From NCBI GenBank assembly GCA_043736155.1, contig JAYTDA010000273.1, forward strand, positions 1 through 13,157: a stretch of 13,157 nucleotides of DNA. Reading direction: 5' to 3'. Made by a program: the position numbers and the translations under genes. Below, piece after piece: positions 6,813-13,090 of this stretch. The notes below the pieces were generated by a model that was not told the origin of the DNA, ran no database searches, and worked only from the letters and a program-made list of their open reading frames with translations. Every line of letters starts with the position of its first letter. Position 1 is the first letter of the stretch. This DNA comes from JANNRR01 sp043736155. Lineage in GTDB: Bacteria > Pseudomonadota > Alphaproteobacteria > Rhodobacterales > Rhodobacteraceae.

Positions 6813-8060
6813 ATGTCTGCTGAACCCTCCCCCTTGCCCCGCGTGGCCCCATCCCGCCATGCCCTTGCCTTCATTCTGGTGACAGTGGTGCTGGACATGG
6901 TCGGCTTTGGCATCATCATCCCGGTGCTGCCGCAGCTGATCGAATCGGTCGGCAAAGTGTCACTGGCCGAGGCGGCGATCATCGGCGGCTGGATGGCGGC
7001 GGGCTATTCGCTGGCGCAGTTCCTGTTTGGCCCGTTGATGGGCAACCTGTCAGACCGTTTCGGCCGCCGCCCTTTGCTCCTGTTGGCGATCTTCGGCCTT
7101 GGCGCTGACTTTCTGTTGCAGGCGTTGGCGCCGAACCTGGCCTGGCTGTTTGTCGGCCGCGTTCTGTCGGGCCTGTGCGGTGCGTCCTGGATCATTGCCA
7201 ATGCCTATGTCGCCGATGTCACCGCCCCGGAGGACCGGGCGAAGGCCTTTGGCATCATGGGGGCGGCGTTTGGCGTCGGCTTCATCATCGGCCCGGCGAT
7301 TGGCGGCCTGCTGGGCACGCTGGGTCCAAGGGTGCCGTTCTACGTCGCCGCTGCGATATCGGCGATCAATTTTGCCTACGGCTGTTTCGTGTTGCCCGAA
7401 TCGCTGCCGGTGGAAAAACGCCGCCCGTTCGAGCTTTGGCGCGCCAATCCGTTCGGGGCTTTCCGGGTGTTCCGGACCTATGCCGGCGTTTTGCCGATGT
7501 GCGCCGTGCTGTTCGCGTTTTTCTTCTTCACCTCGGTCTATCCCGCAATCTGGCCGTTCTGGGGCATTGCCAACTTTGGCTGGTCACCGGCGACGGTCGG
7601 GCTGACCCTGGCGTTTTTCGGGATCATCATGGCGGGATTTCAGGGCGGGCTGACCGGCCCTGTGGTCAAATGGTTCGGCGAATTTCGCGTGGTGTTGATC
7701 GGGCTGGTCTGTGCCACGATCGCCGCGACCGGTTACGGGCTTGTGGGGTCGCTGACCGCCGTGGTGCTGCTGATGTTCGTGCATGGCCCCGAGGGCTTCG
7801 TGCACCCGCTTCTGACCTCGATCATGTCGAAACGGGTGCCGGAAAATGCCCAGGGCGAGTTGCAGGGCGGCCTGTCCGCCATCATCAACGTGGCGATGTT
7901 GCTTGGCACGGTGTTTTCGGCGCAGGTTTTCGGCTATTTCATGTCGGATGCCGCCCCGTTCCGCTCACCCGACGTCGCCTATTTTGTCGCAGGCGGCGGA
8001 TTGGCCCTGACATTGGCGATGTTTTTGTGGCTGGTCGGGCATGATGGAGAAAAGACCTGA
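6813..8060 (+). CDS. TetA-like MFS efflux transporter (TCR/Tet family)
   Basis: Inner-membrane major facilitator of 415 residues with about 12 hydrophobic segments. It is closest in pattern to the 12-TM drug:H+ antiporters of the TetA class. TM1 contains LDMVGFGIIIPVLP with an acidic residue (Asp28) as in TetA. Motif A GNLSDRFGRRP (77-87) lies in the loop after TM2, motif B GRVLSG (Arg116) in TM4, and antiporter motif C GAAFGVGFIIGPAIGG (about 150-165) in TM5. The segment QGELQGGLSAI in the C-terminal half matches the Tet family QGQLQGSLAAL region. The start is the ATG at 6813; only a weak ribosome site is visible. The stop overlaps the start of the aminotransferase (TGATG), implying coupled translation. 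The substrate cannot be read from the sequence, and actual tetracycline resistance is not implied. Confidence 0.9.
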   Translation: MSAEPSPLPRVAPSRHALAFILVTVVLDMVGFGIIIPVLPQLIESVGKVSLAEAAIIGGWMAAGYSLAQFLFGPLMGNLSDRFGRRPLLLLAIFGLGADFLLQALAPNLAWLFVGRVLSGLCGASWIIANAYVADVTAPEDRAKAFGIMGAAFGVGFIIGPAIGGLLGTLGPRVPFYVAAAISAINFAYGCFVLPESLPVEKRRPFELWRANPFGAFRVFRTYAGVLPMCAVLFAFFFFTSVYPAIWPFWGIANFGWSPATVGLTLAFFGIIMAGFQGGLTGPVVKWFGEFRVVLIGLVCATIAATGYGLVGSLTAVVLLMFVHGPEGFVHPLLTSIMSKRVPENAQGELQGGLSAIINVAMLLGTVFSAQVFGYFMSDAAPFRSPDVAYFVAGGGLALTLAMFLWLVGHDGEKT

Positions 8061-9277
8061 TGCCGGATCAAATGAACGAGCGCTTCACCGGCAATTTCAC
8101 CCAGCAGGAACCTATTCCCGAAGCCGGGATCGAAGCGGCGGTGGCCGTGATGCGCCATGGCCGGTTGCACCGCTACAATGTGGCACCGGGGGAAGTGGCT
8201 GAAGTAGCACTGCTGGAACAGGAGTTTGCCGCCTTTACCGGGGCGAAATACTGCCTTGCCGTAGCGTCGGGGGGCTATGCGCTTGGGGCTGCGCTGCGTG
8301 CCGTCGGGGTCAAGGCCGGGGACCGGGTCTTGACCAACGGCTTTACCCTTGCCCCGGTGCCGGGGGCGATTGCTGCCCTAGGCGCGGTGCCGGTGTTTGT
8401 CGAAGTAACGCCGTCGCTGGTGATTGATCTGGATGATCTGGCCGCCAAAGCCGGACAGGCAAAGGTGCTGTTGCTCAGCCACATGCGCGGGCATCTGTGC
8501 GACATGGACCGGCTGATGGCGATCTGTACCGCCGCCGGGGTGACGGTGATCGAGGATTGTGCCCATACGATGGGGGCAAGCTGGCGCGGGGTGCCATCGG
8601 GGCGGCACGGGTTGGTGGGGTGCTATTCGACCCAGACCTACAAACACCTGAATTCCGGCGAGGGCGGGTTGCTGGTCAGTGATGATGCAGCGGTGATGGC
8701 GCGGGCGGTGATGCTGTCCGGCTCTTACATGCTCTATGGCCGCCATCTGGCGGGGCCGCCACAGCAAGCGTTTGAAGACATCCGCTATGACACCCCCAAT
8801 GTATCGGGGCGGATGGACAATCTGCGGGCGGCGATCCTGCGGCCGCAGCTTCGCGCTCTGCCCGGGCAATGCGCCCGCTGGAATGAGCGGTATCTTGCGG
8901 TGGAACAGGGCCTGCGCGGCACTCCCGGTCTGACGGTGATCGACCGGCCCTCCGAGGAAGCCTTTGTCGGTTCCTCGATCCAGGTCCTGTTGCCGGACTG
9001 GCCGGAAAAGGCTGTTCAAACCGTTTTGGCCCGCACGCTGGCGCGGGGGGTTGAGCTGAAATGGTTCGGTGCGGCGGAACCGGTGGCCTTTACCTCGCGC
9101 CATGACAGCTGGCGCTATGCCCCGCGTCAGTCGTTGCCCAACACCGACCGGATTCTGGCCGGGCTGCTGGATATGCGGCTGCCGCTGACCTTTAGCCTCA
9201 GGGACTGCAGCCTGATCGCCCGGATCATCCGCGAAGAGGTGTCGGCGGTGTGGCAAGGTGCGGCTGCGGCAGAATGA
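8060..9277 (+). CDS. DegT/DnrJ/EryC1/StrS-family PLP aminotransferase
   Basis: Predicted fold-type I PLP enzyme of 405 residues, in the family best known for transaminating keto-sugar nucleotides, although other substrates occur. An early segment has the substrate-loop pattern GRLHRYN (34-40). The phosphate-binding region SGGYALGAAL is at 70-79; Asp166 in EDCAHTMGA should contact the pyridine nitrogen. Lys195 in STQTYKHLNSGEGG is the expected Schiff-base lysine. No signal peptide or membrane segment is present. The ATG at 8060 shares its A with the stop of the MFS gene. No sugar-nucleotide, glycosyltransferase or secondary-metabolite genes lie nearby, so it is an orphan for its family and its substrate is unknown. 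Coupling to an exporter suggests, without proving, a shared product. Confidence 0.87.
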   Translation: MPDQMNERFTGNFTQQEPIPEAGIEAAVAVMRHGRLHRYNVAPGEVAEVALLEQEFAAFTGAKYCLAVASGGYALGAALRAVGVKAGDRVLTNGFTLAPVPGAIAALGAVPVFVEVTPSLVIDLDDLAAKAGQAKVLLLSHMRGHLCDMDRLMAICTAAGVTVIEDCAHTMGASWRGVPSGRHGLVGCYSTQTYKHLNSGEGGLLVSDDAAVMARAVMLSGSYMLYGRHLAGPPQQAFEDIRYDTPNVSGRMDNLRAAILRPQLRALPGQCARWNERYLAVEQGLRGTPGLTVIDRPSEEAFVGSSIQVLLPDWPEKAVQTVLARTLARGVELKWFGAAEPVAFTSRHDSWRYAPRQSLPNTDRILAGLLDMRLPLTFSLRDCSLIARIIREEVSAVWQGAAAAE

Positions 9278-9344
9278 GCCACGCTGCAACCCCGTGCCCT
9301 GCCGAAGGATTTCGGAAATCAGCCCAACGGAAACCATCTTTTCG

Positions 9345-9369
9345 CCCGGCTTTCATTGACCAAGCCGGG
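9345..9369. repeat. 8-bp inverted repeat overlapping the putative nuo promoter
   Basis: CCCGGCTT (9345-9352) and AAGCCGGG (9362-9369) are perfectly complementary with a nine-base spacer. The putative -35 hexamer TTGACC sits in the spacer and its last base abuts the right arm. As DNA it could be an operator. As RNA it could be the 3' hairpin of the upstream transcript, but G residues rather than U follow it. Confidence 0.5.
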
Positions 9370-9384
9370 GGGGCGGGGTAAACC
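9356..9384 (+). promoter_or_regulatory. Putative promoter of the nuo operon
   Basis: TTGACC (9356-9361) and TAAACC (9379-9384) are separated by exactly 17 bases in the 158-bp gap before nuoA. The spacer contains G7-C-G4. Predicted transcription start is near 9391, giving a leader of about 45 bases. The -35 is near consensus; the -10 is weaker, as is common in alphaproteobacteria. Confidence 0.45.
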
Positions 9385-9424
9385 CCTAGCCAGACAGGGT
9401 AAACACACGCAAAGCCTGCAGGGT

Positions 9425-9429
9425 AGGAG
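9425..9429 (+). promoter_or_regulatory. Ribosome binding site deciding the nuoA TTG start
   Basis: AGGAG lies six bases before the TTG at 9436. The next in-frame ATG (9445) would be 15 bases away and would shorten NuoA relative to the Paracoccus-type N terminus, so TTG is favoured. Confidence 0.75.
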
Positions 9430-9435
9430 CCGGTA

Positions 9436-9801
9436 TTGGACCAAATGCTCGCTGAATATCTGCCGATCATCATCTTTCTGGGGTTAGCCATCGGCCTGGG
9501 TGTCGTGCTGATCCTGGCGGCGGTGGTTCTGGCGGTTCGCAACCCCGACCCCGAGAAACTGTCGGCCTATGAATGCGGCTTCAACGCGTTTGACGATGCG
9601 CGGATGAAGTTTGATGTGCGGTTCTATCTGGTGTCGATCCTGTTCATCATCTTCGATCTGGAAGTGGCGTTCCTGTTCCCCTGGGCGGTGGCGTTCGGCG
9701 ACATCTCGATGACAGCGTTCTGGTCGATGATGGTGTTTCTGGCGGTGCTGACCGTCGGCTTCGCCTATGAATGGAAAAAGGGGGCGCTGGAATGGCAGTG
9801 A
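9436..9801 (+). CDS. nuoA: NADH-quinone oxidoreductase subunit A
   Basis: Small membrane subunit of respiratory complex I (NDH-1), located where the membrane arm meets the quinone site. It has 121 residues with three transmembrane helices at about 8-34, 62-87 and 92-112. The first loop carries the conserved segment RNPDPEKLSAYECGF with Cys47. The second helix carries the conserved acidic pair in FDLEVAF (Asp74, Glu76). The TTG start is chosen from the AGGAG site and from the N terminus (MDQMLAEYLPI) matching the Paracoccus homologue as I recall it. It is the first gene of the nuo operon and overlaps nuoB by ten bases. Confidence 0.97.
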   Translation: MDQMLAEYLPIIIFLGLAIGLGVVLILAAVVLAVRNPDPEKLSAYECGFNAFDDARMKFDVRFYLVSILFIIFDLEVAFLFPWAVAFGDISMTAFWSMMVFLAVLTVGFAYEWKKGALEWQ

Positions 9802-10358
9802 TGTCCAATTCTTTGCAAACCGGTGTGCCTTTGCAAACCGGTGTGAACAATGCCGGCGGCGACGCCGATGTGGCAGTGCGTGCGATGAACGCCGACCTGC
9901 AGGACAAGGGGTTTTTGCTCACCTCGACCGAAGACATCATCAACTGGGCCCGGCAAGGCTCGTTGCACTGGATGACCTTTGGTCTGGCCTGCTGTGCGGT
10001 GGAAATGATCCATGTGGCGATGCCGCGCTATGATGTGGAACGCTTCGGCACTGCCCCGCGCGCCTCGCCGCGCCAGTCCGATCTGATGATTGTCGCAGGC
10101 ACTTTGACCAACAAGATGGCCCCGGCGCTGCGCAAGGTCTATGACCAGATGCCGGAACCGCGCTATGTCATCTCGATGGGGTCCTGCGCCAATGGCGGCG
10201 GTTATTACCATTACAGCTATTCGGTGGTGCGCGGCTGCGACCGGATCGTGCCGGTTGACATCTACGTGCCTGGCTGCCCCCCGACCGCCGAGGCGCTGCT
10301 GTACGGCATCTTGCAGTTGCAACGCAAGATTCGCCGCACCGGCACCATCACCCGCTGA
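9792..10358 (+). CDS. nuoB: NADH-quinone oxidoreductase subunit B
   Basis: Peripheral-arm subunit that binds iron-sulfur cluster N2, the electron donor to quinone. It has 188 residues from the ATG at 9792. Cluster ligands are all present: tandem Cys67-Cys68 in GLACCAVEM, Cys132 in MGSCANGGG and Cys162 in VPGCPPTAEA. The body is very close to Rhodobacterales and Paracoccus NuoB. The N terminus is about 10 residues longer than I recall for these, owing to an 18-bp duplication that gives LQTGVP followed by LQTGVN. The starts at 9792 and 9801 (TGATG with the nuoA stop) are both possible; the former is used here. An ATG at 9771 lies too far inside nuoA to be likely. Confidence 0.97.
   Translation: MAVMSNSLQTGVPLQTGVNNAGGDADVAVRAMNADLQDKGFLLTSTEDIINWARQGSLHWMTFGLACCAVEMIHVAMPRYDVERFGTAPRASPRQSDLMIVAGTLTNKMAPALRKVYDQMPEPRYVISMGSCANGGGYYHYSYSVVRGCDRIVPVDIYVPGCPPTAEALLYGILQLQRKIRRTGTITR
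9811..9845 (+). repeat. 18-bp tandem duplication in the nuoB 5' end
   Basis: CTTTGCAAACCGGTGTG occurs at 9811-9827 and identically at 9829-9845, a period of 18 bases. The repeat is in frame and adds six residues to a variable N-terminal tail. Zero mismatches in 17 bases suggest a recent event. Confidence 0.85.
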
Positions 10359-10367
10359 GGTATCCAG

Positions 10368-11000
10368 ATGTCTGAAATGTCGCCCCCGACTGAAACACCT
10401 GCCAATCCGCTGGCGGAATTGGCAGAAGCGATCCGCGCCAAACGGCCCGGCGCTGTCCTGTCTTCGACCATCACTTATGGCGAACTGACCCTGCAGGTGC
10501 CATTGTCCGCACTGGTCGATCTGGCAGAGTTTCTGAAGGCCGATACCGCCTGCCGGTTCACCTCGCTGGTTGACATCACAGCGGCGGATTATCCTGCGCG
10601 ACCAGCGCGGTACGAGGTGATCTATCATTTCCTGTCGATGTACCGCAATCACCGCATCCGGCTGAAAGTCGCGGTGGGCGAGGCGGATATGGTGCCGTCG
10701 CTGGTCGGCCCCTATCCGGCCGCCAACTGGTTTGAACGCGAAGTGTTCGACATGTTCGGCATCCTGTTTTCCGGCCACCCCGACCTGCGCCGCATCCTGA
10801 CCGATTACGGCTTTCGCGGCCACCCGCTGCGCAAGGATTTCCCCACCACCGGCTATACCGAAGTGCGCTATGACGAGGCGCAAAAGCGCGTGGTCTATGA
10901 GCCGGTCAGTCTGGTGCAGGAATACCGGCAGTTCGATTTCATGTCACCGTGGGAAGGGGCCGCATACATCCTTCCCGGCGATCAGAAGGCGGCGAAATGA
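10368..11000 (+). CDS. nuoC: NADH-quinone oxidoreductase subunit C
   Basis: Peripheral-arm scaffold subunit of complex I (30-kDa subunit family), packing against NuoD and NuoB; it carries no cofactor. It has 210 residues. The family signature is WFEREVFDMFGI at 121-132, followed by GHPDLRRILTDYGFRGHPLRKDFP at about 137-159. It is a separate gene here, not fused to nuoD as in E. coli. The start is the ATG at 10368 with GAGG (10357-10360) seven bases upstream, nine bases after the nuoB stop. The N-terminal 12 residues are Pro/Thr-rich and variable. The stop overlaps nuoD (ATGA). Confidence 0.97.
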   Translation: MSEMSPPTETPANPLAELAEAIRAKRPGAVLSSTITYGELTLQVPLSALVDLAEFLKADTACRFTSLVDITAADYPARPARYEVIYHFLSMYRNHRIRLKVAVGEADMVPSLVGPYPAANWFEREVFDMFGILFSGHPDLRRILTDYGFRGHPLRKDFPTTGYTEVRYDEAQKRVVYEPVSLVQEYRQFDFMSPWEGAAYILPGDQKAAK

Positions 11001-12235
11001 TGGATGGCGACATCAAGGTCAACACCTATGACGACGGCTCCTCCGACGCGGTGAGCGGTGAGCAGAAGATTCGCAATTTCAACATCAACTTCGGCCCGCA
11101 ACATCCTGCGGCACATGGCGTCTTGCGGCTGGTGCTGGAGCTGGACGGCGAGATCGTCGAGCGCTGCGACCCCCATATCGGCCTGCTGCACCGTGGCACC
11201 GAAAAGCTGATGGAATCGCGGACTTATCTGCAGAACCTTCCGTATTTCGACCGCCTCGATTACGTTGCCCCGATGAATCAGGAACATGCCTGGTGTCTGG
11301 CAATCGAGCGGCTGACCGGCACCCCGGTGCCGCGTCGCGCCAGCCTGATCCGGGTGCTGTTCTGCGAGATCGGCCGGGTGCTGAACCATATCCTCAACGT
11401 CACCACCCAGGCGATGGACGTCGGCGCGCTGACCCCGCCGCTGTGGGGGTTCGAGGAACGCGAAAAGCTGATGGGCTTTTACGAACGCGCCTCGGGTGCC
11501 CGCCTGCACGCCGCCTATTTCCGCCCCGGTGGCGTGCATCAGGACCTGACGCCGCAATTGCTCGATGACATCGAGAAATGGGCGCAGCATTTCCCCGAAG
11601 TGCTGGATGATATTGATGGCCTTCTGACCGAAAACCGCATCTTCAAACAGCGCAACGCCGATATCGGCGTGGTGACCGAGGCCGATATTCAGACCTGGGG
11701 CTTTTCCGGCGTGATGGTGCGGGGTTCCGGCCTGGCCTGGGACCTGCGCCGGGCACAACCCTATGAATGCTATGACGAGTTCCACTTCAAGATTCCGGTC
11801 GGCAAGAATGGCGATTGTTATGACCGCTATCTCTGCCGCATGGCCGAAATGCGCGAAAGCACCTCGATCATCCGCCAGGCGGTCGCCAAACTGCGCGCTG
11901 AGCCGGGCGAAATTCTGGCGCGCGGCAAGATCACCCCGCCGTCGCGGGCCGACATGAAAACCTCGATGGAGGCGCTGATCCATCATTTCAAGCTCTATAC
12001 CGAGGGCTTCCACGTGCCTGCTGGTGAGGTTTATGCGGCGGTCGAGGCACCCAAAGGCGAATTCGGGGTGTATCTGGTGGCTGATGGGTCGAACAAACCC
12101 TACCGCGCCAAGATCAGGGCGCCGGGGTTTTTGCACCTGCAAGCGATTGATTACATTTGCAAGGGGCATCAGCTGGCGGATGTAGCGGCGATCATTGGGA
12201 CGATGGATGTGGTGTTCGGGGAGATTGATAGGTGA
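10997..12235 (+). CDS. nuoD: NADH-quinone oxidoreductase subunit D
   Basis: Peripheral-arm 49-kDa subunit of complex I that forms the quinone-binding pocket with NuoB; related to NiFe-hydrogenase large subunits but without the metal centre. It has 412 residues, the length I recall for Paracoccus Nqo4. Conserved features include NFGPQHPAAHGVLR (His36, His40), HIGLLHRGTEKLME, and Tyr89 in FDRLDYVAPMNQEHAW, the His/Tyr pair thought to bind the quinone head group. The C terminus is the expected GTMDVVFGEIDR. The start is the ATG at 10997, overlapping the nuoC stop (ATGA); an adjacent ATG at 11000 is possible. The stop is immediately followed by the repeat-bearing insert rather than by nuoE. Confidence 0.98.
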   Translation: MMDGDIKVNTYDDGSSDAVSGEQKIRNFNINFGPQHPAAHGVLRLVLELDGEIVERCDPHIGLLHRGTEKLMESRTYLQNLPYFDRLDYVAPMNQEHAWCLAIERLTGTPVPRRASLIRVLFCEIGRVLNHILNVTTQAMDVGALTPPLWGFEEREKLMGFYERASGARLHAAYFRPGGVHQDLTPQLLDDIEKWAQHFPEVLDDIDGLLTENRIFKQRNADIGVVTEADIQTWGFSGVMVRGSGLAWDLRRAQPYECYDEFHFKIPVGKNGDCYDRYLCRMAEMRESTSIIRQAVAKLRAEPGEILARGKITPPSRADMKTSMEALIHHFKLYTEGFHVPAGEVYAAVEAPKGEFGVYLVADGSNKPYRAKIRAPGFLHLQAIDYICKGHQLADVAAIIGTMDVVFGEIDR

Positions 12236-12243
12236 GCCACAGG

Positions 12244-12279
12244 GCCTCTCCCCCGTCCCCACTCCGACTCGGAGAGGGG
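12244..12279 (+). repeat. Palindromic repeat copy A (diverged)
   Basis: Begins GCCTCTCCCCC like copy C and ends in GAGAGGGG. The internal stem is CCCC-A-CTCCG (12257-12266), loop ACT, CGGAG-A-GGGG (12270-12279), with one A-A mismatch. Compared with copies B and C, a C-G pair is replaced by G-C, so sequence changed while pairing was kept. It begins eight bases after the nuoD stop. Confidence 0.75.
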
Positions 12280-12303
12280 AGCGCGAATGGCACCGTCAGC
12301 GCC

Positions 12304-12338
12304 CCCCTCTCCCTTGGGAGAGGGGTTGGGGGAGAGGC
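12304..12338 (-). repeat. Palindromic repeat copy B (left flank of the DUF559 gene)
   Basis: Contains a perfect 10-bp palindrome, CCCCTCTCCC (12304-12313) and GGGAGAGGGG (12316-12325) around TT, then a tail GGGGGAGAGGC. Its reverse complement matches copy C (12694-12728) at 34 of 35 positions. B and C thus face each other as inverted repeats around the DUF559 gene. Confidence 0.9.
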
Positions 12339-12357
12339 TTTTTCGCGCGGCCCAGGG

Positions 12358-12798
12358 ATGACCGAGCGCGCAAGGGCGCTGCGAAATGCCATGACCGATG
12401 CAGAACGCTGCCTTTGGGCAGAACTTCGCGGCGACAGGCTGGGCGTCAGGTTTCGGCGTCAACTGGTGATTGACCGACGCTACATCGCCGATTTCTGCGC
12501 ACCGACACTGCAACTGGTCATAGAGGTCGATGGCGGCCAACACGCGGATTCAGTAGGCGACGTGGAGCGTACAGCCTATCTGGAGCGTTGCGGCTACCAT
12601 GTCATGCGATTCTGGAACCATGACGTCTTGTGCGCGACAGAAGCGGTCGTGACAGCCATTTATGATCGCGCTGCTTTGCGCGCCGAAGACCGGGCCTCTC
12701 CCCCATCCCCTCTCCCAAGGGAGAGGGGCGCAATGGTCGGTGACAGGCTTCGGGATGTGCCGCCGAAGGAGAGGTGGAATGACTTCAACCCTGATTGA
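12358..12798 (+). CDS. DUF559 endonuclease-domain protein (Vsr-like PD-(D/E)XK fold)
   Basis: A 146-residue protein whose first 105 or so residues are a typical DUF559 domain, a family related to the very-short-patch repair endonuclease Vsr and to type II restriction folds. Visible features are RARALRNAMTDAERCLWAELRG (start of the domain, 4-25), FRRQ, Asp45 in RRYIADF, Glu56 and Asp58 in VIEVDGGQH, and GYHVMRFWNHDVL (79-91). The likely catalytic residues are intact, so the gene looks functional. Its DNA target is unknown. The last 35 or so residues are encoded by repeat C and beyond, and are probably not conserved. The ATG at 12358 lacks a good ribosome site; the frame is open back to a GTG at 12232 overlapping the nuoD stop, which would add 42 residues encoded by repeats A and B. 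The end overlaps the DUF2442 gene by 20 bases. Confidence 0.85.
   Translation: MTERARALRNAMTDAERCLWAELRGDRLGVRFRRQLVIDRRYIADFCAPTLQLVIEVDGGQHADSVGDVERTAYLERCGYHVMRFWNHDVLCATEAVVTAIYDRAALRAEDRASPPSPLPRERGAMVGDRLRDVPPKERWNDFNPD
12694..12728 (+). repeat. Palindromic repeat copy C (right flank of the DUF559 gene)
   Basis: GCCTCTCCCCC followed by a perfect palindrome CCCCTCTCCC (12707-12716), loop AA, GGGAGAGGGG (12719-12728). It is the inverted copy of B with one difference. It is read through by the DUF559 frame as an SPPSPLPRERG-like peptide, as repeat A is in the same frame. Confidence 0.9.
12766..12771 (+). promoter_or_regulatory. Ribosome binding site deciding the DUF2442 start
   Basis: AAGGAG lies seven bases before the ATG at 12779, one of the best ribosome sites in the window. 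It rules out the longer frame from 12662, which runs through repeat C. Confidence 0.8.
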
Positions 12799-13090
12799 AA
12801 TCTATGATCCGCTGACGGCCAGGGTTCAGCCTCGCATCCTGCGCGTTGACGTGGTGTCGACCCCGACTCTGCGCGTAACCTTTGACGACGGGGCGGTGCG
12901 CGACGTTGATTTCTCGGACATCATTGCCCGCTCCAAGTGGTTCCGTACCCTGTCGGTCCCCACCACATTCGAGGATGTTGCCATCATCAACAATGGCCGC
13001 GCCTTGCAGTGGGTGACAGGGGTCGACTTTTGCGCCGATGCCTTGCGGATCAAGGGCGACGAACAACTCCGCGACAAAGGAACCACCTGA
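12779..13090 (+). CDS. DUF2442 domain-containing protein
   Basis: A 103-residue protein of unknown function. The central part matches the small DUF2442 fold: LRVTFDDGAVRDVDFSDII (about 31-49), then the WFRTLSVPTTFEDVAI strand-loop region, then LQWVTGVDFCADALRI (about 76-91), equivalent to the family's W-x-x-G-x-D-x-x-x-D-x-L ending. No signal peptide, membrane helix or catalytic motif is visible. DUF2442 genes often sit beside DUF4160 genes in candidate toxin-antitoxin-like pairs; no DUF4160 gene is present here. It has a strong AAGGAG site. The stop shares an A with the nuoE start (TGATG), so it is translationally tied to the nuo operon. A role in complex I assembly or expression is possible but unproven. 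Confidence 0.8.
   Translation: MTSTLIEIYDPLTARVQPRILRVDVVSTPTLRVTFDDGAVRDVDFSDIIARSKWFRTLSVPTTFEDVAIINNGRALQWVTGVDFCADALRIKGDEQLRDKGTT

Larger units (their letters stand above)
12244..12343 (+). terminator. Possible composite intrinsic terminator / attenuator after nuoD
   Basis: GCCTCTCCCCC (12244-12254) is perfectly complementary over 11 bases to GGGGGAGAGGC (12328-12338), which is followed at once by TTTTT (12339-12343). Inside this closing stem, copies A and B each fold into their own hairpin. A GC-rich stem ending in a U-tract is the hallmark of intrinsic termination, and here it lies between nuoD and nuoE. The T-run is short and the loop long, so partial attenuation is more likely than full termination. 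Confidence 0.4.

Noticed and set aside
9792..9845. Frameshift or assembly error in nuoB
   Set aside because: The duplication is exactly 18 bases and in frame, and the rest of the protein is intact, so no frameshift needs to be invoked.
9765..12262. Long minus-strand frames (372 codons at 9765-10883 and 426 codons at 10982-12262)
   Set aside because: They mirror nuoB-nuoC and nuoD, which are unmistakable on the plus strand; the products are His/Gln/Arg-rich and match nothing.
12358..13090. DUF559-DUF2442 as a toxin-antitoxin or restriction pair
   Set aside because: The pairing rests on adjacency alone. No DUF4160 partner, methyltransferase or toxin motif is seen, and DUF2442 appears tied to nuoE by overlap.
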